Part shown: in pieces, positions 34,918 to 43,988 of the stretch
Layout: each line of letters begins with the position of its first letter
Position numbering within the stretch: the first letter of the stretch is position 1
Source: Ruegeria atlantica
Lineage (GTDB): Bacteria; Pseudomonadota; Alphaproteobacteria; Rhodobacterales; Rhodobacteraceae
Direction of reading: 5' to 3'
DNA: 64,000 bases
Assembly: GCF_013033965.1 (NCBI RefSeq)
Contig: NZ_WQFE01000004.1
Coordinates: 388,056 to 452,055, forward strand
The notes under the pieces: generated by a model
What the model was told of the DNA's origin: nothing
Databases searched by the model: none
The model's input: the letters and a program-made list of their open reading frames with translations, nothing else
Position numbers and translations under genes: made by a program

Positions 34918-35000
34918 ATTACGTAGCGTAATTTTCTGCGCCCGGATAGGCCTGAGCGGAATAGCAGCTATGCACTTCAGGAAAAGTTTAACGTTAAACT
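34918..35000. promoter_or_regulatory. two palindromes upstream of phbB
   Basis: ATTACG-N3-CGTAAT lies at 34918-34932 and a 16-base perfect palindrome AGTTTAACGTTAAACT at 34985-35000. The gap 34873-35114 otherwise holds only AT-rich promoter-like sequence. These are candidate operators for the phbB-aceEF-lpdA unit. The binding proteins are unknown. Confidence 0.5.
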
Positions 35001-35114
35001 AATTAGGCATTATTGATTTAAAGTGTTTTCTTACAATTAGTTACGAAGATGTTTACGCAACCATTTACGTCCACCGCCAAAGAAGTGGCGCAATCGCGGC
35101 TTTGATCGCCGCAG

Positions 35115-36803
35115 TTAATCACCGGTGTAGTGACGAGACTTCGACATTTTTCCGATCCCGGGATTAAAGGAGTTGGTCGGATCGCAGTGCATGTAATGTG
35201 AAGCCAGATCCGGCTTGGCTTTGTAGAGATGCCCGACATTGTGCTCGGCCGGGTATTCTGCCCCGCGCTCATCGAGGATCTTGAGCATCGCAGTTTTGAT
35301 CGCCTTTGGATCGCAGCCCTTTTTGACGATGTAGTCTTGATGCATCACGTGACACATCAAGTGACCGTAATAGACTTTGCCAACCAACTGATCTGTGATT
35401 TCAGATGGCAACGTTTCGAACCAGTCACGGTCGTTGCGGCGCAGCGCGATATCCAGCGCCAGTATCTCTTCGACCTCATTTGCATGGACATGGCCGTATC
35501 GCACGGCAGCACCTGCAGCTGCAAAACGATGCAACCCGGCAATCTTTGCCTCACGCGGTGTGCAGGTGACGAATTCAGCACTGCGAGACCCAAAGAAACC
35601 GGGCAGAAAATCGGCCGCCTCTTCGATACCACCGTCATGCATTTTCAGAATGAGGTGGTGTTCATACCTATCGCGAAACTCATACAGGAACTTCGGCAGA
35701 TGCTGGGGCCAGAGCTTTGACGCAACCTGCATGAACCTGTCGGTGAAACCCCGAGTCAGAGAGAACTTGTTCAGGCGCGAGTCTACTGCGCCCTTTAAGG
35801 CAAAAAACATTGGCAGCCGGTCGGTCCCCAGCTTGTCGATCATCACCAGAGTGTCCTTGCCGTATTTGGCGGCAATGTCGAAACACTCGCGATGAACGTA
35901 TTCGGCTGAAACCGGCAGTGTTTCAAAATTCTTCAGGACATGGCGCCGAAGGTCGGTCAAATCCGCGGGGTCGTTTGTTCCGATGTAAAAAACCTTCTCA
36001 CGTTCATAGGTCGGGAAGGTATCAAGCCGGACCGCAAATACCGCCAATTTGCCCGCACAGCCAGAGGCTTCGTACAACAGCCGACTATCATTGTTGTAAC
36101 GCGAGGGCGTATCCGCATCGACATCCCGCAGGATTGATGTGTAGTCCGGATCGGATGCATTGCGGCCTTGCGGTGTCGGGGCGTCCTTGTCGAAATCCCC
36201 GGCTTCAACCCGGGTCAGGATTTCCTCTGGTGTGTCGCCCAAATCCAGTCCCAGATGGTTCACCAGTTTCAGGGTCCCATCCGCGGCGATCTGAGCAAAA
36301 AGAGCAAGCTCGGTATAGCTGGGCCCACGCTCGCACAACGACCCGCCGGAATTGTTGCAAACCCCGCCGACAATCGAGGCACCAATGCTTGAGGATCCAA
36401 TCACTGAATGAGGGGTACGTCCCAACGGCCGCAGCTTTTTTTCAAGCTCAAACAGCGACGCGCCCGGCAGGCTAAGGACCTGTTGACCGCCTTGTAAAAG
36501 GTGTTGGGTATTCATCCGGCTGACATTGATCAGAACAACGCCGCGATCGTAACCGCCTTTGGGCGTGGACCCTTCGGTCAGGCCGGTATTGGACGCCTGC
36601 ATGATGACGATCTTGTCGGCGGCGACACAGGCTTGCAGGACTTTCCACTGCTCCAGTAGGGAGCCGGGTCGAACAACGCATAGCGCCTCACCCTCACCTG
36701 ATCTGAACCCGCGGCGGAACCTCTCGGTCGCGCGTTCGCCTCTCAGCACATTGCGAGGGCCGACGATGGAACGGAACTTGGATATGAGGGCTTCGTTGGT
36801 CAT
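35115..36803 (-). CDS. dld: D-lactate dehydrogenase, membrane-associated FAD/quinone type
   Basis: Encodes 562 residues, close to E. coli Dld (571). An FAD-binding PCMH-type domain comes first (about 35-210) with VIMQASNTGLTEGSTP and GASIVGGVCNNSGGSLCERG, then the Lact-deh-memb C-terminal part with RYEHHLILKMHDGGIEEAADFLP and a terminal HYMHCDPTNSFNPGIGKMS motif. It oxidises D-lactate to pyruvate and feeds electrons to quinone. Its start overlaps the lldD stop by 4 bases (ATGA). It is the last gene of the lactate operon. Confidence 0.93.
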   Translation of the reverse strand: MTNEALISKFRSIVGPRNVLRGERATERFRRGFRSGEGEALCVVRPGSLLEQWKVLQACVAADKIVIMQASNTGLTEGSTPKGGYDRGVVLINVSRMNTQHLLQGGQQVLSLPGASLFELEKKLRPLGRTPHSVIGSSSIGASIVGGVCNNSGGSLCERGPSYTELALFAQIAADGTLKLVNHLGLDLGDTPEEILTRVEAGDFDKDAPTPQGRNASDPDYTSILRDVDADTPSRYNNDSRLLYEASGCAGKLAVFAVRLDTFPTYEREKVFYIGTNDPADLTDLRRHVLKNFETLPVSAEYVHRECFDIAAKYGKDTLVMIDKLGTDRLPMFFALKGAVDSRLNKFSLTRGFTDRFMQVASKLWPQHLPKFLYEFRDRYEHHLILKMHDGGIEEAADFLPGFFGSRSAEFVTCTPREAKIAGLHRFAAAGAAVRYGHVHANEVEEILALDIALRRNDRDWFETLPSEITDQLVGKVYYGHLMCHVMHQDYIVKKGCDPKAIKTAMLKILDERGAEYPAEHNVGHLYKAKPDLASHYMHCDPTNSFNPGIGKMSKSRHYTGD

Positions 36804-37987
36804 GCCGCGTTCCGATGTACATCGCTCGGACCACTCACCCGATCACGGAAGCGCAAGTTGGCGCGCGACAGCTGGTCGATCCGCGTAACGCCCATAAGTT
36901 TCATGTCGCGCTCGATCTCGGCCCGCATCAAACCCAGCGCTCGTTCGACACCGGGTTGGCCAGCAGCGGCCAGCGGATACAGATAGTGCCGCCCTACCCC
37001 AACCGCCTTGGCACCCAGCGACAACGCCTTGAGCACATGGGTCCCGCGCTGAATTCCGCTGTCCATCATCACATCCAAACGGTCGCCGACCGCATCCACG
37101 ATCTCGGCCAACTGGTCGAACGGCGTGCGCGAGCCGTCCAACTGGCGACCGCCGTGGTTCGACAGGATGATACCCGTACACCCGATCTCGGCTGCGCGGC
37201 ACGCGTCTTCGACGGTCATGATACCTTTGAGGCAGAACTGGCCATCCCATTCGCGCACCATCTGCGCCACGTCATCCCAGTTCATCGACGGGTCCAGCAT
37301 GTCGGTGAAGTAGCCACCGATCGAACTGGCCCCGCTGCCCATATCAACATGTTCCTCAAGCTGCGGCAGGCGGAATCTCTCATGCGTGACATAGTTGATG
37401 CCCCACATTGGCTTGATCGCAAATTGGATCATGCCACCCAATGTCAGCCGGAACGGGATCGAGAACCCCGTCCGCAGGTCACGTTCGCGATTGCCGCCAG
37501 TGATGCTGTCGACAGTCAGCATCATCACCTCGACCCCGGCCTCTTTGGCGCGCTGCATCATGGCAGAGTTCAGGCCACGATCCTTGTGGAAGTAGAATTG
37601 ATAGACCTGCGGGTTCTTATGCTTCTGGCGCAGTTCTTCTAGCGAAACAGTGCCCAGCGACGACACACCGAACATGGTCCCATATTTCTCGGCCGCCGCA
37701 GCCACGGCACGCTCCCCTTGATGGTGGAACAACCGTTGCAGTGCAGTGGGCGAGCAATAGATCGGCATGTCCAACTTTTGCCCCATGACGGTGACGGACA
37801 TGTCCACGTCTTTCACCCCGCGCAGAACGGAGGGCAGCAGATCACACCGCTCAAACGTCCGGGTGTTTTCGCGATACGTCACTTCATCGTCCGCGCCGCC
37901 GTCGATGTAGTTAAAGATCGGCCCCGGCAGGCGGCGCTTGGCCAGCCTGCGGAAGTCCTGGAAGTTATGGCAATCTTTCAGACGCAT
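36800..37987 (-). CDS. lldD: L-lactate dehydrogenase, FMN type
   Basis: Encodes 395 residues of the FMN-dependent alpha-hydroxy-acid dehydrogenase family. The FMN/TIM-barrel motifs are complete: YIDGGADDE near the start, Lys254 (FCLKGIMTVEDA), catalytic His278 in IILSNHGGRQLDG, and DVMMDSGIQRGTHVLKALSLGAKAVGVGR. It oxidises L-lactate to pyruvate at the membrane. It lies between the TRAP permease (12-base gap) and dld (4-base overlap), so one transcript handles both lactate isomers. Confidence 0.94.
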   Translation of the reverse strand: MRLKDCHNFQDFRRLAKRRLPGPIFNYIDGGADDEVTYRENTRTFERCDLLPSVLRGVKDVDMSVTVMGQKLDMPIYCSPTALQRLFHHQGERAVAAAAEKYGTMFGVSSLGTVSLEELRQKHKNPQVYQFYFHKDRGLNSAMMQRAKEAGVEVMMLTVDSITGGNRERDLRTGFSIPFRLTLGGMIQFAIKPMWGINYVTHERFRLPQLEEHVDMGSGASSIGGYFTDMLDPSMNWDDVAQMVREWDGQFCLKGIMTVEDACRAAEIGCTGIILSNHGGRQLDGSRTPFDQLAEIVDAVGDRLDVMMDSGIQRGTHVLKALSLGAKAVGVGRHYLYPLAAAGQPGVERALGLMRAEIERDMKLMGVTRIDQLSRANLRFRDRVSGPSDVHRNAA

Positions 37988-37999
37988 GTCTCTTCCTCC

Positions 38000-40063
38000 T
38001 CAATAGGCGACGGATGGCAGCCAGGTGGCGAGAGTGGGCCACAGGAAGACAAGCGCCAGCCCGGTCAATTGCAGCAAGACAAACGGAATGATGCCCTTGT
38101 AGATATGCGTCAGTTTTATCTCGGGCGGGCAGACGCCCTTGAGATAGAACAACGCGAACCCCACAGGCGGCGTCAGGAAGCTGGTTTGCAGCGTCACCGC
38201 CACCAGAATGACAAACCACACCAGCGCCGGTTCATCCAGTACGCCGAAACCTGGGACGTCGATGCCCAGCCCATTTACGATGGGGCGCATCAGGGGCAGC
38301 ACGATCAGCGTGATCTCGATCCAGTCCAGAACAAAGCCCAGCAGGAAGACGATGAACAGGATGAACAGGATCGTGCCATTGGCCCCAAACCCGGTGGACT
38401 GCACGACATGCTCAATCAACTCATCCCCACCGAGTTCCCGCAGGACATAGGAAAATACGGTCGCGCCTAAGAAGATCGCAAAGATGTAGGCGGTGGTGTT
38501 GAAGGTCGAAACCAGCACGTTCCACAGCTTGGCGAAGGTCAATTTGCGGTATCCCAAAGCCAGCAAAGTGGCACCCAGCGCGCCAATGCCCGAGGCTTCG
38601 GTTGGCGTGGTCAGACCCGCAAAGATCGAGCCCAGCACGGCGAGGATCAACATCAGCGTTGGGATAACGGCGATTAGCACGTCCTTGACGGCGGCCCAGT
38701 CGGGGGCTTTTGCACCTTCGGGCACCGGGGCTGCATCGCGCTTCACCAGCGCGAGGATGAAGATATAGGTCAGGTAGAGGCCACCGATGATCACGCCCGG
38801 GAAGACAGCGGCCATGAACAGATCACCGACAGACAGAGCCATCTGGTCTGCCATGATCACCAGCATGATTGAAGGCGGTATCAGGATGCCCAGCGTGCCA
38901 GAGGCTGAAACCACCCCAGCGGCCAGCGTGGGCTGATACTTCTGCTGCATCATTGACGGCAACGAAAGAACGCCCAGCAGAACCACAGACGCACCGATGA
39001 TGCCAGTTGAGGCCGCCAGTATAATCCCGATCAGGGTCACGGTGATGGCCAGCCCCCCGCGCACGGTGCCGAAAAGGCGCTGCATTGAGGACATCAAACG
39101 CTCAGCCACACCGGATTCGTCCAACATCAGGCCCATGAAGATGAACATCGGCAGGGCCACCAGAACCGCGTTCGACATTGTGGCATAGATCCGGTTCACC
39201 ACCGCTCCGAGGGTCAGGTAATCGAGCCCGGTAAAGGTGCTCTCAAGCCCTGTCCAAAGCATCAGATCGTTGTCGAACAGATAGGCCAACCCGCAATAGG
39301 CAACGCCCACACCGGCCAGCACCCAGGCCACAGGATATCCGGTAAAAAGTAGCGCAATGAATGTCAGGAACATCGCGATGACCAGCTTTTCCTCGGTTGT
39401 TTCAACCAGGAAAGTCAGGCCAATACAGACAGCGGCAAAAACGGCCAGCACCAGAAGGATTCGGCGCAGCGGTGCACCTTCACGTTCCGCGGCCGGTCCG
39501 TACATCAGCGCGTGCCCGTCATGGATCAACCGCGCCAGTGCGGCCAAGCCCAGCAGAACAAAACTGATCGGAATGACTGCCTTGAAGGCCCAGCGCGCAG
39601 GCAGACCAGTGGGGCTGTCCGAGCGCTCGCTGACGCGGAAGCTTTCGTAAAAATAGTCGTACCCCTGATCGATCATCAGATAGATGAACGGAGTCAGCAG
39701 GGTCAGGATGCCGATCACCTCTATCACTCGCTGCGCGCGACGGGAGAGTTGCATGTGCAAAACGTCAACGCGCACATGGCTGTCTGTGATCAAGGCATAG
39801 GATATGCCGATCATCGTCACGATGCCGTAGAAATGCCACTGAATCTCGTCCAGTTTGGGATAGTTCTGGCTGAACAGATAGCGCAGCGAGACCTGGCTGA
39901 AGATCGCGGCCATCAAAAGGACATTGGCCCACATCACCACATGCCCGACGGCTTTTACGCCAGTATCAATAGCAACGGCGATTTTTTGGCGGTCGGTTTC
40001 GGGGTGCTCCAGGATGCCTTCATAGGCTTCGACCGGATCATTGAGGTTCTTTTGCGTGGCCAT
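38000..40063 (-). CDS. TRAP transporter fused small and large permease (DctQM), probably for lactate
   Basis: Encodes 687 residues. The first part (about 35-190) is DctQ-like with four helices, and the rest (about 205-680) is DctM-like with about twelve helices. The DctM part includes GTLGILIPPSIMLVIMADQM, the GIIGASVVLLGVLSLPSMM loop and the C-terminal SFLTPPVGFALFYLKG. Fused QM permeases occur in several TRAP families. It is driven by the sodium gradient and takes substrate from DctP. Position between dctP and lldD makes lactate the likely substrate. Confidence 0.92.
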   Translation of the reverse strand: MATQKNLNDPVEAYEGILEHPETDRQKIAVAIDTGVKAVGHVVMWANVLLMAAIFSQVSLRYLFSQNYPKLDEIQWHFYGIVTMIGISYALITDSHVRVDVLHMQLSRRAQRVIEVIGILTLLTPFIYLMIDQGYDYFYESFRVSERSDSPTGLPARWAFKAVIPISFVLLGLAALARLIHDGHALMYGPAAEREGAPLRRILLVLAVFAAVCIGLTFLVETTEEKLVIAMFLTFIALLFTGYPVAWVLAGVGVAYCGLAYLFDNDLMLWTGLESTFTGLDYLTLGAVVNRIYATMSNAVLVALPMFIFMGLMLDESGVAERLMSSMQRLFGTVRGGLAITVTLIGIILAASTGIIGASVVLLGVLSLPSMMQQKYQPTLAAGVVSASGTLGILIPPSIMLVIMADQMALSVGDLFMAAVFPGVIIGGLYLTYIFILALVKRDAAPVPEGAKAPDWAAVKDVLIAVIPTLMLILAVLGSIFAGLTTPTEASGIGALGATLLALGYRKLTFAKLWNVLVSTFNTTAYIFAIFLGATVFSYVLRELGGDELIEHVVQSTGFGANGTILFILFIVFLLGFVLDWIEITLIVLPLMRPIVNGLGIDVPGFGVLDEPALVWFVILVAVTLQTSFLTPPVGFALFYLKGVCPPEIKLTHIYKGIIPFVLLQLTGLALVFLWPTLATWLPSVAY

Positions 40064-40131
40064 GGGTAATCCTCGCTCAGTTGACCGGCGCGGGCGCGGT
40101 CAAGGGAATGCAGGTTCAAAATCCTGATAGT

Positions 40132-40161
40132 GTCCGAGGCAGAGTTACCCCTGCCCCGGAC
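40132..40161 (-). other. intercistronic stem-loop between dctP and dctQM
   Basis: GTCCGAGGCAG / CTGCCCCGGAC pair with one mismatch around an 8-base loop, without a U tract. Such hairpins after binding-protein genes often stabilise the upstream mRNA and lower permease expression. Confidence 0.5.
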
Positions 40162-40177
40162 GCGTCAGCAAGTCAGG

Positions 40178-41227
40178 TTACTGACGGGGGAGGAACGCGT
40201 TGGTTTTCCACAGGGCATAGCCGTCGCGGAACTCGTTCATGTCGGACAGAACCTTGGCAAAGAAGGCATCGTTGGCGGCCTCTTCGGCGGCAACCTCATC
40301 CCAGGTGGTGCGGAAAGTATCCAGCATCTCGGGCGACCATTGTTTGATGGTGACGCCGTTGTTTTCGACGTTGTCGATCAGGGCCGCGTGCTGAATGGCC
40401 TCACCTTCGGCAAAACTGTCGGCCATCGACGCCTTGCAGGCGTTTTCGATGATCGCCTTGTGCTGCTCGCTGGTCTCTGCCCAGACATCCTTGTTGATCA
40501 TCAACTCGAACACGGTCGCCTGCTGGTGCCAGCCGGGGAAATAGTTGAACTTGACCAGTTTATGAAAGCCCAGACGCGCGTCGATGGCTGGCATCGAAAA
40601 CTCGGTTGCGTCGATGGCGCCTTTTTCAAGCGCGGGGAAAATCTCACCGCCCGGCAGCAACGAGGTTGCGACACCCAGTTTCTGCATGACCTTACCGCCC
40701 AGACCAAAGAAGCGCATTTTCAGGCCGTTCAGATCGTCCGGAGAATTGATCTCGGTCGCGAACCAGCCGGACGTTTCCGGGGCGATGACCGCGCAGGGGA
40801 TGACATGGACGTTATAGCCCGCCTGATCGTACATCTCCTGATACAGCGACATGCCGTTACCGTAGTAAAGCCACGCCATGTATTCGCCAGCCTCGGGTCC
40901 GAACGGAACGGCCGAGAACAGGGGCGCCGCCGGGATCTTGCCCGCCCAGTAACCGGCGGTGGTATAGCCTGAATTGATCTTGCCGGTGGACACTGCATCG
41001 AGAATTTCAAAAGGCGGGACCAGCTTGCCCGGCTCATACACCTTCATCTTCAGCGTTCCGCCGGACATCAGGTCAAGCTGTTCGGCAACACGTGGGATTG
41101 GTGAGCCAAGGCCCGGCAGTTCGGTCGAAAACGCAATCGGGGTTTTCAGCAGCAGCTTATCAGCGGCAACCGCAGGCGCCGCCATCAAGCTCGCCGCCAC
41201 GGCAAGGCTCGTCAGGGTCTTTTTCAT
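40178..41227 (-). CDS. TRAP transporter substrate-binding protein (DctP family), probably lactate
   Basis: Encodes 349 residues. Signal peptide MKKTLTSLAVAASLMAAPAVA, then a DctP domain with LMSGGTLKMKVYEPGKLVPPFEILDAV near the N-terminus and the AIDATEFSMPAIDARLGFHKLVK hinge region. The overall look resembles the Thermus calcium-lactate-binding protein TTHA0766 group, and the downstream lactate dehydrogenases agree. The ATG at 41227 has GGAGGAGAT just before it. It is the first gene of dctP-dctQM-lldD-dld. Confidence 0.92.
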   Translation of the reverse strand: MKKTLTSLAVAASLMAAPAVAADKLLLKTPIAFSTELPGLGSPIPRVAEQLDLMSGGTLKMKVYEPGKLVPPFEILDAVSTGKINSGYTTAGYWAGKIPAAPLFSAVPFGPEAGEYMAWLYYGNGMSLYQEMYDQAGYNVHVIPCAVIAPETSGWFATEINSPDDLNGLKMRFFGLGGKVMQKLGVATSLLPGGEIFPALEKGAIDATEFSMPAIDARLGFHKLVKFNYFPGWHQQATVFELMINKDVWAETSEQHKAIIENACKASMADSFAEGEAIQHAALIDNVENNGVTIKQWSPEMLDTFRTTWDEVAAEEAANDAFFAKVLSDMNEFRDGYALWKTNAFLPRQ

Positions 41228-41295
41228 GAAATCTCCTCCAGGGTCGGTCGGACGCGCTGTCCGATGAATGTGTGACGCCAGACGTTCAGCGCCCA

Positions 41296-41349
41296 CATTG
41301 GTAAATAAAGTTTACCATATAAATCAGTCAACAACTTTATTTACCAATG
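41296..41349. promoter_or_regulatory. FadR/LldR-type operator pair upstream of dctP
   Basis: CATTGGTAAATAAAG at 41296-41310 is repeated as its exact reverse complement at 41335-41349, a 15-bp inverted repeat with a 24-base spacer. The left arm also forms GGTAAA-N5-TTTACC (41300-41316), a dyad of the GGT...ACC type bound by FadR-subfamily regulators. Confidence 0.75.
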
Positions 41350-41520
41350 GGTCGCTCAGTTTAAGCCTTGATTGGGCGCGTGGTGCGTTAGCTCGAGAAC
41401 TGAGCAGCAGAGAGTTCTCGGCGAACAAACTCGTCTTTTTTGTTTACTGATAGCCAGTTGCGCTTCCAAAACCCGTAGACTTGCCCCAGAAAGTCAGTTG
41501 TTGAAAAATATGCAATCAAA

Positions 41521-41537
41521 GGTTACTTTTATTTACC
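41521..41537. promoter_or_regulatory. LldR-type operator upstream of lldR
   Basis: GGTTAC-N5-TTTACC, with the same spacing as the dctP-side site and ATTTACCAA shared with it. It ends 39 bases before the lldR start, suggesting autoregulation. Confidence 0.6.
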
Positions 41538-41576
41538 AAATAGGTTCTGAAATCTACTTCGGAGAGGCAAACCACG

Positions 41577-42359
41577 ATGAACACGACTGCGATTTTTGAA
41601 CCAATCGGACACGAATCACTCTCGGATGCGGTGGTGGCTCAGATTGAAGATCTGATTGCCTCGGGGATCCTCAAACAGGGCCGAAAGCTGCCATCGGAAC
41701 GCGATCTGGCGGAAACTCTGCGCGTCTCCCGTCCCAAACTACGTGAGGCGCTAGCGGTTCTCGAAGAACGCGGTCTGGTGACGACACAGCATGGGGAAGG
41801 CACTTTTGTGGCGGCGTTGACGGGCAGTGCCATGCTCCCTGCCCTGCTGGCGCTGTACGAACGCCATGAACCTGCGTTTTTCGACTATCTCGAATATCGA
41901 CGCGAACAAGAGGGTTTTGCCGCCAAATTAGCCGCGCGACGGGCGACCAAGGCGGATAAAGAACGGATTACCGAAATCCTGGCCGAGGATGAGCGTGCCT
42001 GGCGCGAGAAGGAGACATTGGCCTCACGAGAGGCTGACTTTGCCCTGCACGCCGCAATTGTGGACGCCAGTCAGAACGCGACCCTTATTCACATGATGGC
42101 TTCGATCTACGAGCTCACCCGCCAGGGTGTCTTCTACAACCGTGATTTCCTGAAAACCATCGACGGCACAGGTAAGCTTTTGATGGAACAGCATCGCGAT
42201 CTTGGAGTGGCGGTCATCGAAGGTGACGAGGCCCGCGCGGAAAAGGCCGCCCATGACCACATCGACTTTGTCGAGGAGTCATTCAAGCTGGGTATCGAAA
42301 GACGCCGTCGCGAGGCAATGGCCGAAAAGCGCCGTATTCTGTCGGATCCAAAAGCCTGA
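41577..42359 (+). CDS. lldR: FadR-subfamily GntR regulator, probable lactate repressor
   Basis: Encodes 260 residues. A winged helix (about 15-80) has GRKLPSERDLAETLRVSRPKLREALAVLEERGLV, followed by an FCD effector domain (about 100-240) with candidate metal ligands in DFALHAAIVDASQN and LLMEQHRDL. It is divergent from the lactate uptake and oxidation operon, and matching dyads lie before both units. A lactate-responsive regulator is therefore inferred. GGAG precedes the ATG. Confidence 0.9.
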   Translation: MNTTAIFEPIGHESLSDAVVAQIEDLIASGILKQGRKLPSERDLAETLRVSRPKLREALAVLEERGLVTTQHGEGTFVAALTGSAMLPALLALYERHEPAFFDYLEYRREQEGFAAKLAARRATKADKERITEILAEDERAWREKETLASREADFALHAAIVDASQNATLIHMMASIYELTRQGVFYNRDFLKTIDGTGKLLMEQHRDLGVAVIEGDEARAEKAAHDHIDFVEESFKLGIERRRREAMAEKRRILSDPKA

Positions 42360-42406
42360 TTGTTTATCGGCACCACGACGAAACCCGTCAGGCGTGGCAC
42401 AAGCCC

Positions 42407-43228
42407 CTACTTTCCAACGATCTCAATTGTGTAATCGCGGCGGGCTGTGGCAGGCGGTGGCTGAAAAGGCGCGGCAGCGCGCACCTGGGCCAAAGCCACC
42501 TGATCCAACCGTTTTGACCCCGAGCTGCGCGTGACCCTGACACTAAGCAGTGCGCCCGTGTCTCCAATCCGAAAACTGACCAACGCCGCGCCACGGATGT
42601 TAACGCTTTTGCGCCGGGCGCGAGTGATTTTGCGTTTCACGTGTCCTGCATAGTTGCTGGCTTCGGCGTTACCCTGCCCGGCCGACTTGGATTTGGTCTT
42701 TTTTGCGGTAGCCGCGCCTTCGCTCGTTTGCCCCGAGGCGTTGCCTTTCTTCGCATTTTTTTCAGAATTTCCTGCCTGCGATGCGACCTGATCGACCTTT
42801 TGGGGCGTCTGCTCTGCGCTTTTCTTCGCAGGTGTTTGTGATACGATCTTGGTTTTTGCGGCGGCCTTAGCGGCCGCAGCCTTCTGAGCCGTTTCAGGCG
42901 TTTGTTGAGTCGTCACCGCAGCCGCCTGGGCGCTGCTTGGTGCGACCGGGCTGAGTGGCTGTGGCACGACCGCCTGAGGCTGAGTTGGGCTGATCGCTGT
43001 TTGTTGCAGCGTTGGCGTCACAGGTGGCTTATGCGCGACGGCGGGTGTCGATGCGGTCGCCCCGGTCACATAGTCCTTGAAGGAATCCCCAAGTGCAGCA
43101 ACCTCGCCCGAACCGCCGCCTTCAACATGCACCGTTTCACCAGCGGAAAAGTCATGCAAGGCAAGAACGTGAGAGGCTGCGGCCAATGCCACGGTAGAAA
43201 CTGCAACGACGCGGGATCGAGGTATCAT
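42407..43228 (-). CDS. tonB: TonB-family energy transducer
   Basis: Encodes 273 residues. An N-terminal hydrophobic anchor (about 5-25) is followed by a long Pro/Gln/Ala- and then Lys/Ala-rich periplasm-spanning linker (about 65-190). The TonB C-terminal domain (about 192-273) has YAGHVKRKITRAR, GAALVSFRIGDTGALLSVRV and AAPFQPPP. It transmits proton-motive energy from ExbB/ExbD to the outer-membrane receptor. The start overlaps the upstream exbD stop by 4 bases. Linkage to hmuR makes heme uptake its likely client. Confidence 0.9.
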   Translation of the reverse strand: MIPRSRVVAVSTVALAAASHVLALHDFSAGETVHVEGGGSGEVAALGDSFKDYVTGATASTPAVAHKPPVTPTLQQTAISPTQPQAVVPQPLSPVAPSSAQAAAVTTQQTPETAQKAAAAKAAAKTKIVSQTPAKKSAEQTPQKVDQVASQAGNSEKNAKKGNASGQTSEGAATAKKTKSKSAGQGNAEASNYAGHVKRKITRARRKSVNIRGAALVSFRIGDTGALLSVRVTRSSGSKRLDQVALAQVRAAAPFQPPPATARRDYTIEIVGK

Positions 43229-43620
43229 TTCAATCCCCTTTCGGTGACCACATAGACTCTTTTTGCGCCCAGCGCGCGCAAGCTATCACTGACCTCTTTC
43301 AGCCGAACCGCAGGCAATGTTCGATCTGGAATAACGCGAACATTGTCCAGCGGCAGGTTGATCGACGCGCGTTCCACATACGCTTCGACACCGGTAAGTT
43401 CGGCACCCCGGTATTCCAGCGTGCCATCGCCACGGATGACCAACGCATCCGGTGGCTCGCGGCCCTCCAAGTCGCTGGTTTCCACCAGCTTCACCGATTG
43501 GCTCAGCGGCGGTGCAAGAGTGCCTGCGATCATGAAAAAGATGAGCATCAGAAAGACGACATTGATCAGCGCAATCGTTGGCTCTCGACCCTGATTTGAC
43601 TGGCGTTTTAATTGAATCAT
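43225..43620 (-). CDS. exbD: ExbD/TolR-family protein (second of two)
   Basis: Encodes 131 residues. A short cytoplasmic start, one transmembrane helix (IALINVVFLMLIFFMIAGTL, about 17-36) and a periplasmic TolR-like domain. The usual protonatable Asp of the helix (LVDVMLVLL-type) reads Asn here (ALINVVFLML). It overlaps both neighbours by 4 bases. A heterologous ExbD pair is suggested by the other exbD directly upstream, which keeps the Asp. Confidence 0.88.
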   Translation of the reverse strand: MIQLKRQSNQGREPTIALINVVFLMLIFFMIAGTLAPPLSQSVKLVETSDLEGREPPDALVIRGDGTLEYRGAELTGVEAYVERASINLPLDNVRVIPDRTLPAVRLKEVSDSLRALGAKRVYVVTERGLK

Positions 43621-43988
43621 CCGATCACCTGCGCGCGCAATTGGTCGATGCCCTTCAGCACCGAAAGCAGATCGATCAACTGTTGGGAGGTTGCGTTCTG
43701 TCCCAAACTGATCAGCACGGTCTGAGACTTACCGGCCTCTAACGCGGCAGCAACGTCATCGAACGCTGCAGGAGTTCCATCCACCAGAATTCGGTCAGCT
43801 TCGAGCTTGACAAAACGGATCGCCCGGTCGGTTTCTGCGCCCCCGGCGGCAGCGGTGGCAAATTCGATTTCGCCATATTTGGAGAACGTCGACGTCAGCA
43901 TGAAGAACAACAACAGCAGAAAGATGACGTCAATCAGAGACGTCATCGACAAGCGCCTGCGCCGTTTTCTGCGGAAGTTAAGTGCCAT
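43617..43988 (-). CDS. exbD: ExbD/TolR-family protein (first of two)
   Basis: Encodes 123 residues. A basic cytoplasmic start (NFRRKRRRRLSM) and helix TSLIDVIFLLLLFFMLTSTF keep the conserved Asp used in proton flow. The remainder is a periplasmic TolR-like domain. The ATG at 43988 overlaps the exbB stop by 11 bases. It works with ExbB to power TonB. Confidence 0.9.
   Translation of the reverse strand: MALNFRRKRRRRLSMTSLIDVIFLLLLFFMLTSTFSKYGEIEFATAAAGGAETDRAIRFVKLEADRILVDGTPAAFDDVAAALEAGKSQTVLISLGQNATSQQLIDLLSVLKGIDQLRAQVIG

Larger units (their letters stand above)
41228..41576. other. 349-base divergent promoter region of the lactate operon and lldR
   Basis: No gene. The half nearest dctP holds the double operator at 41296-41349, and the part nearest lldR holds a further site at 41521-41537. 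The stretch between is AT-rich and must carry both promoters. Confidence 0.75.
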
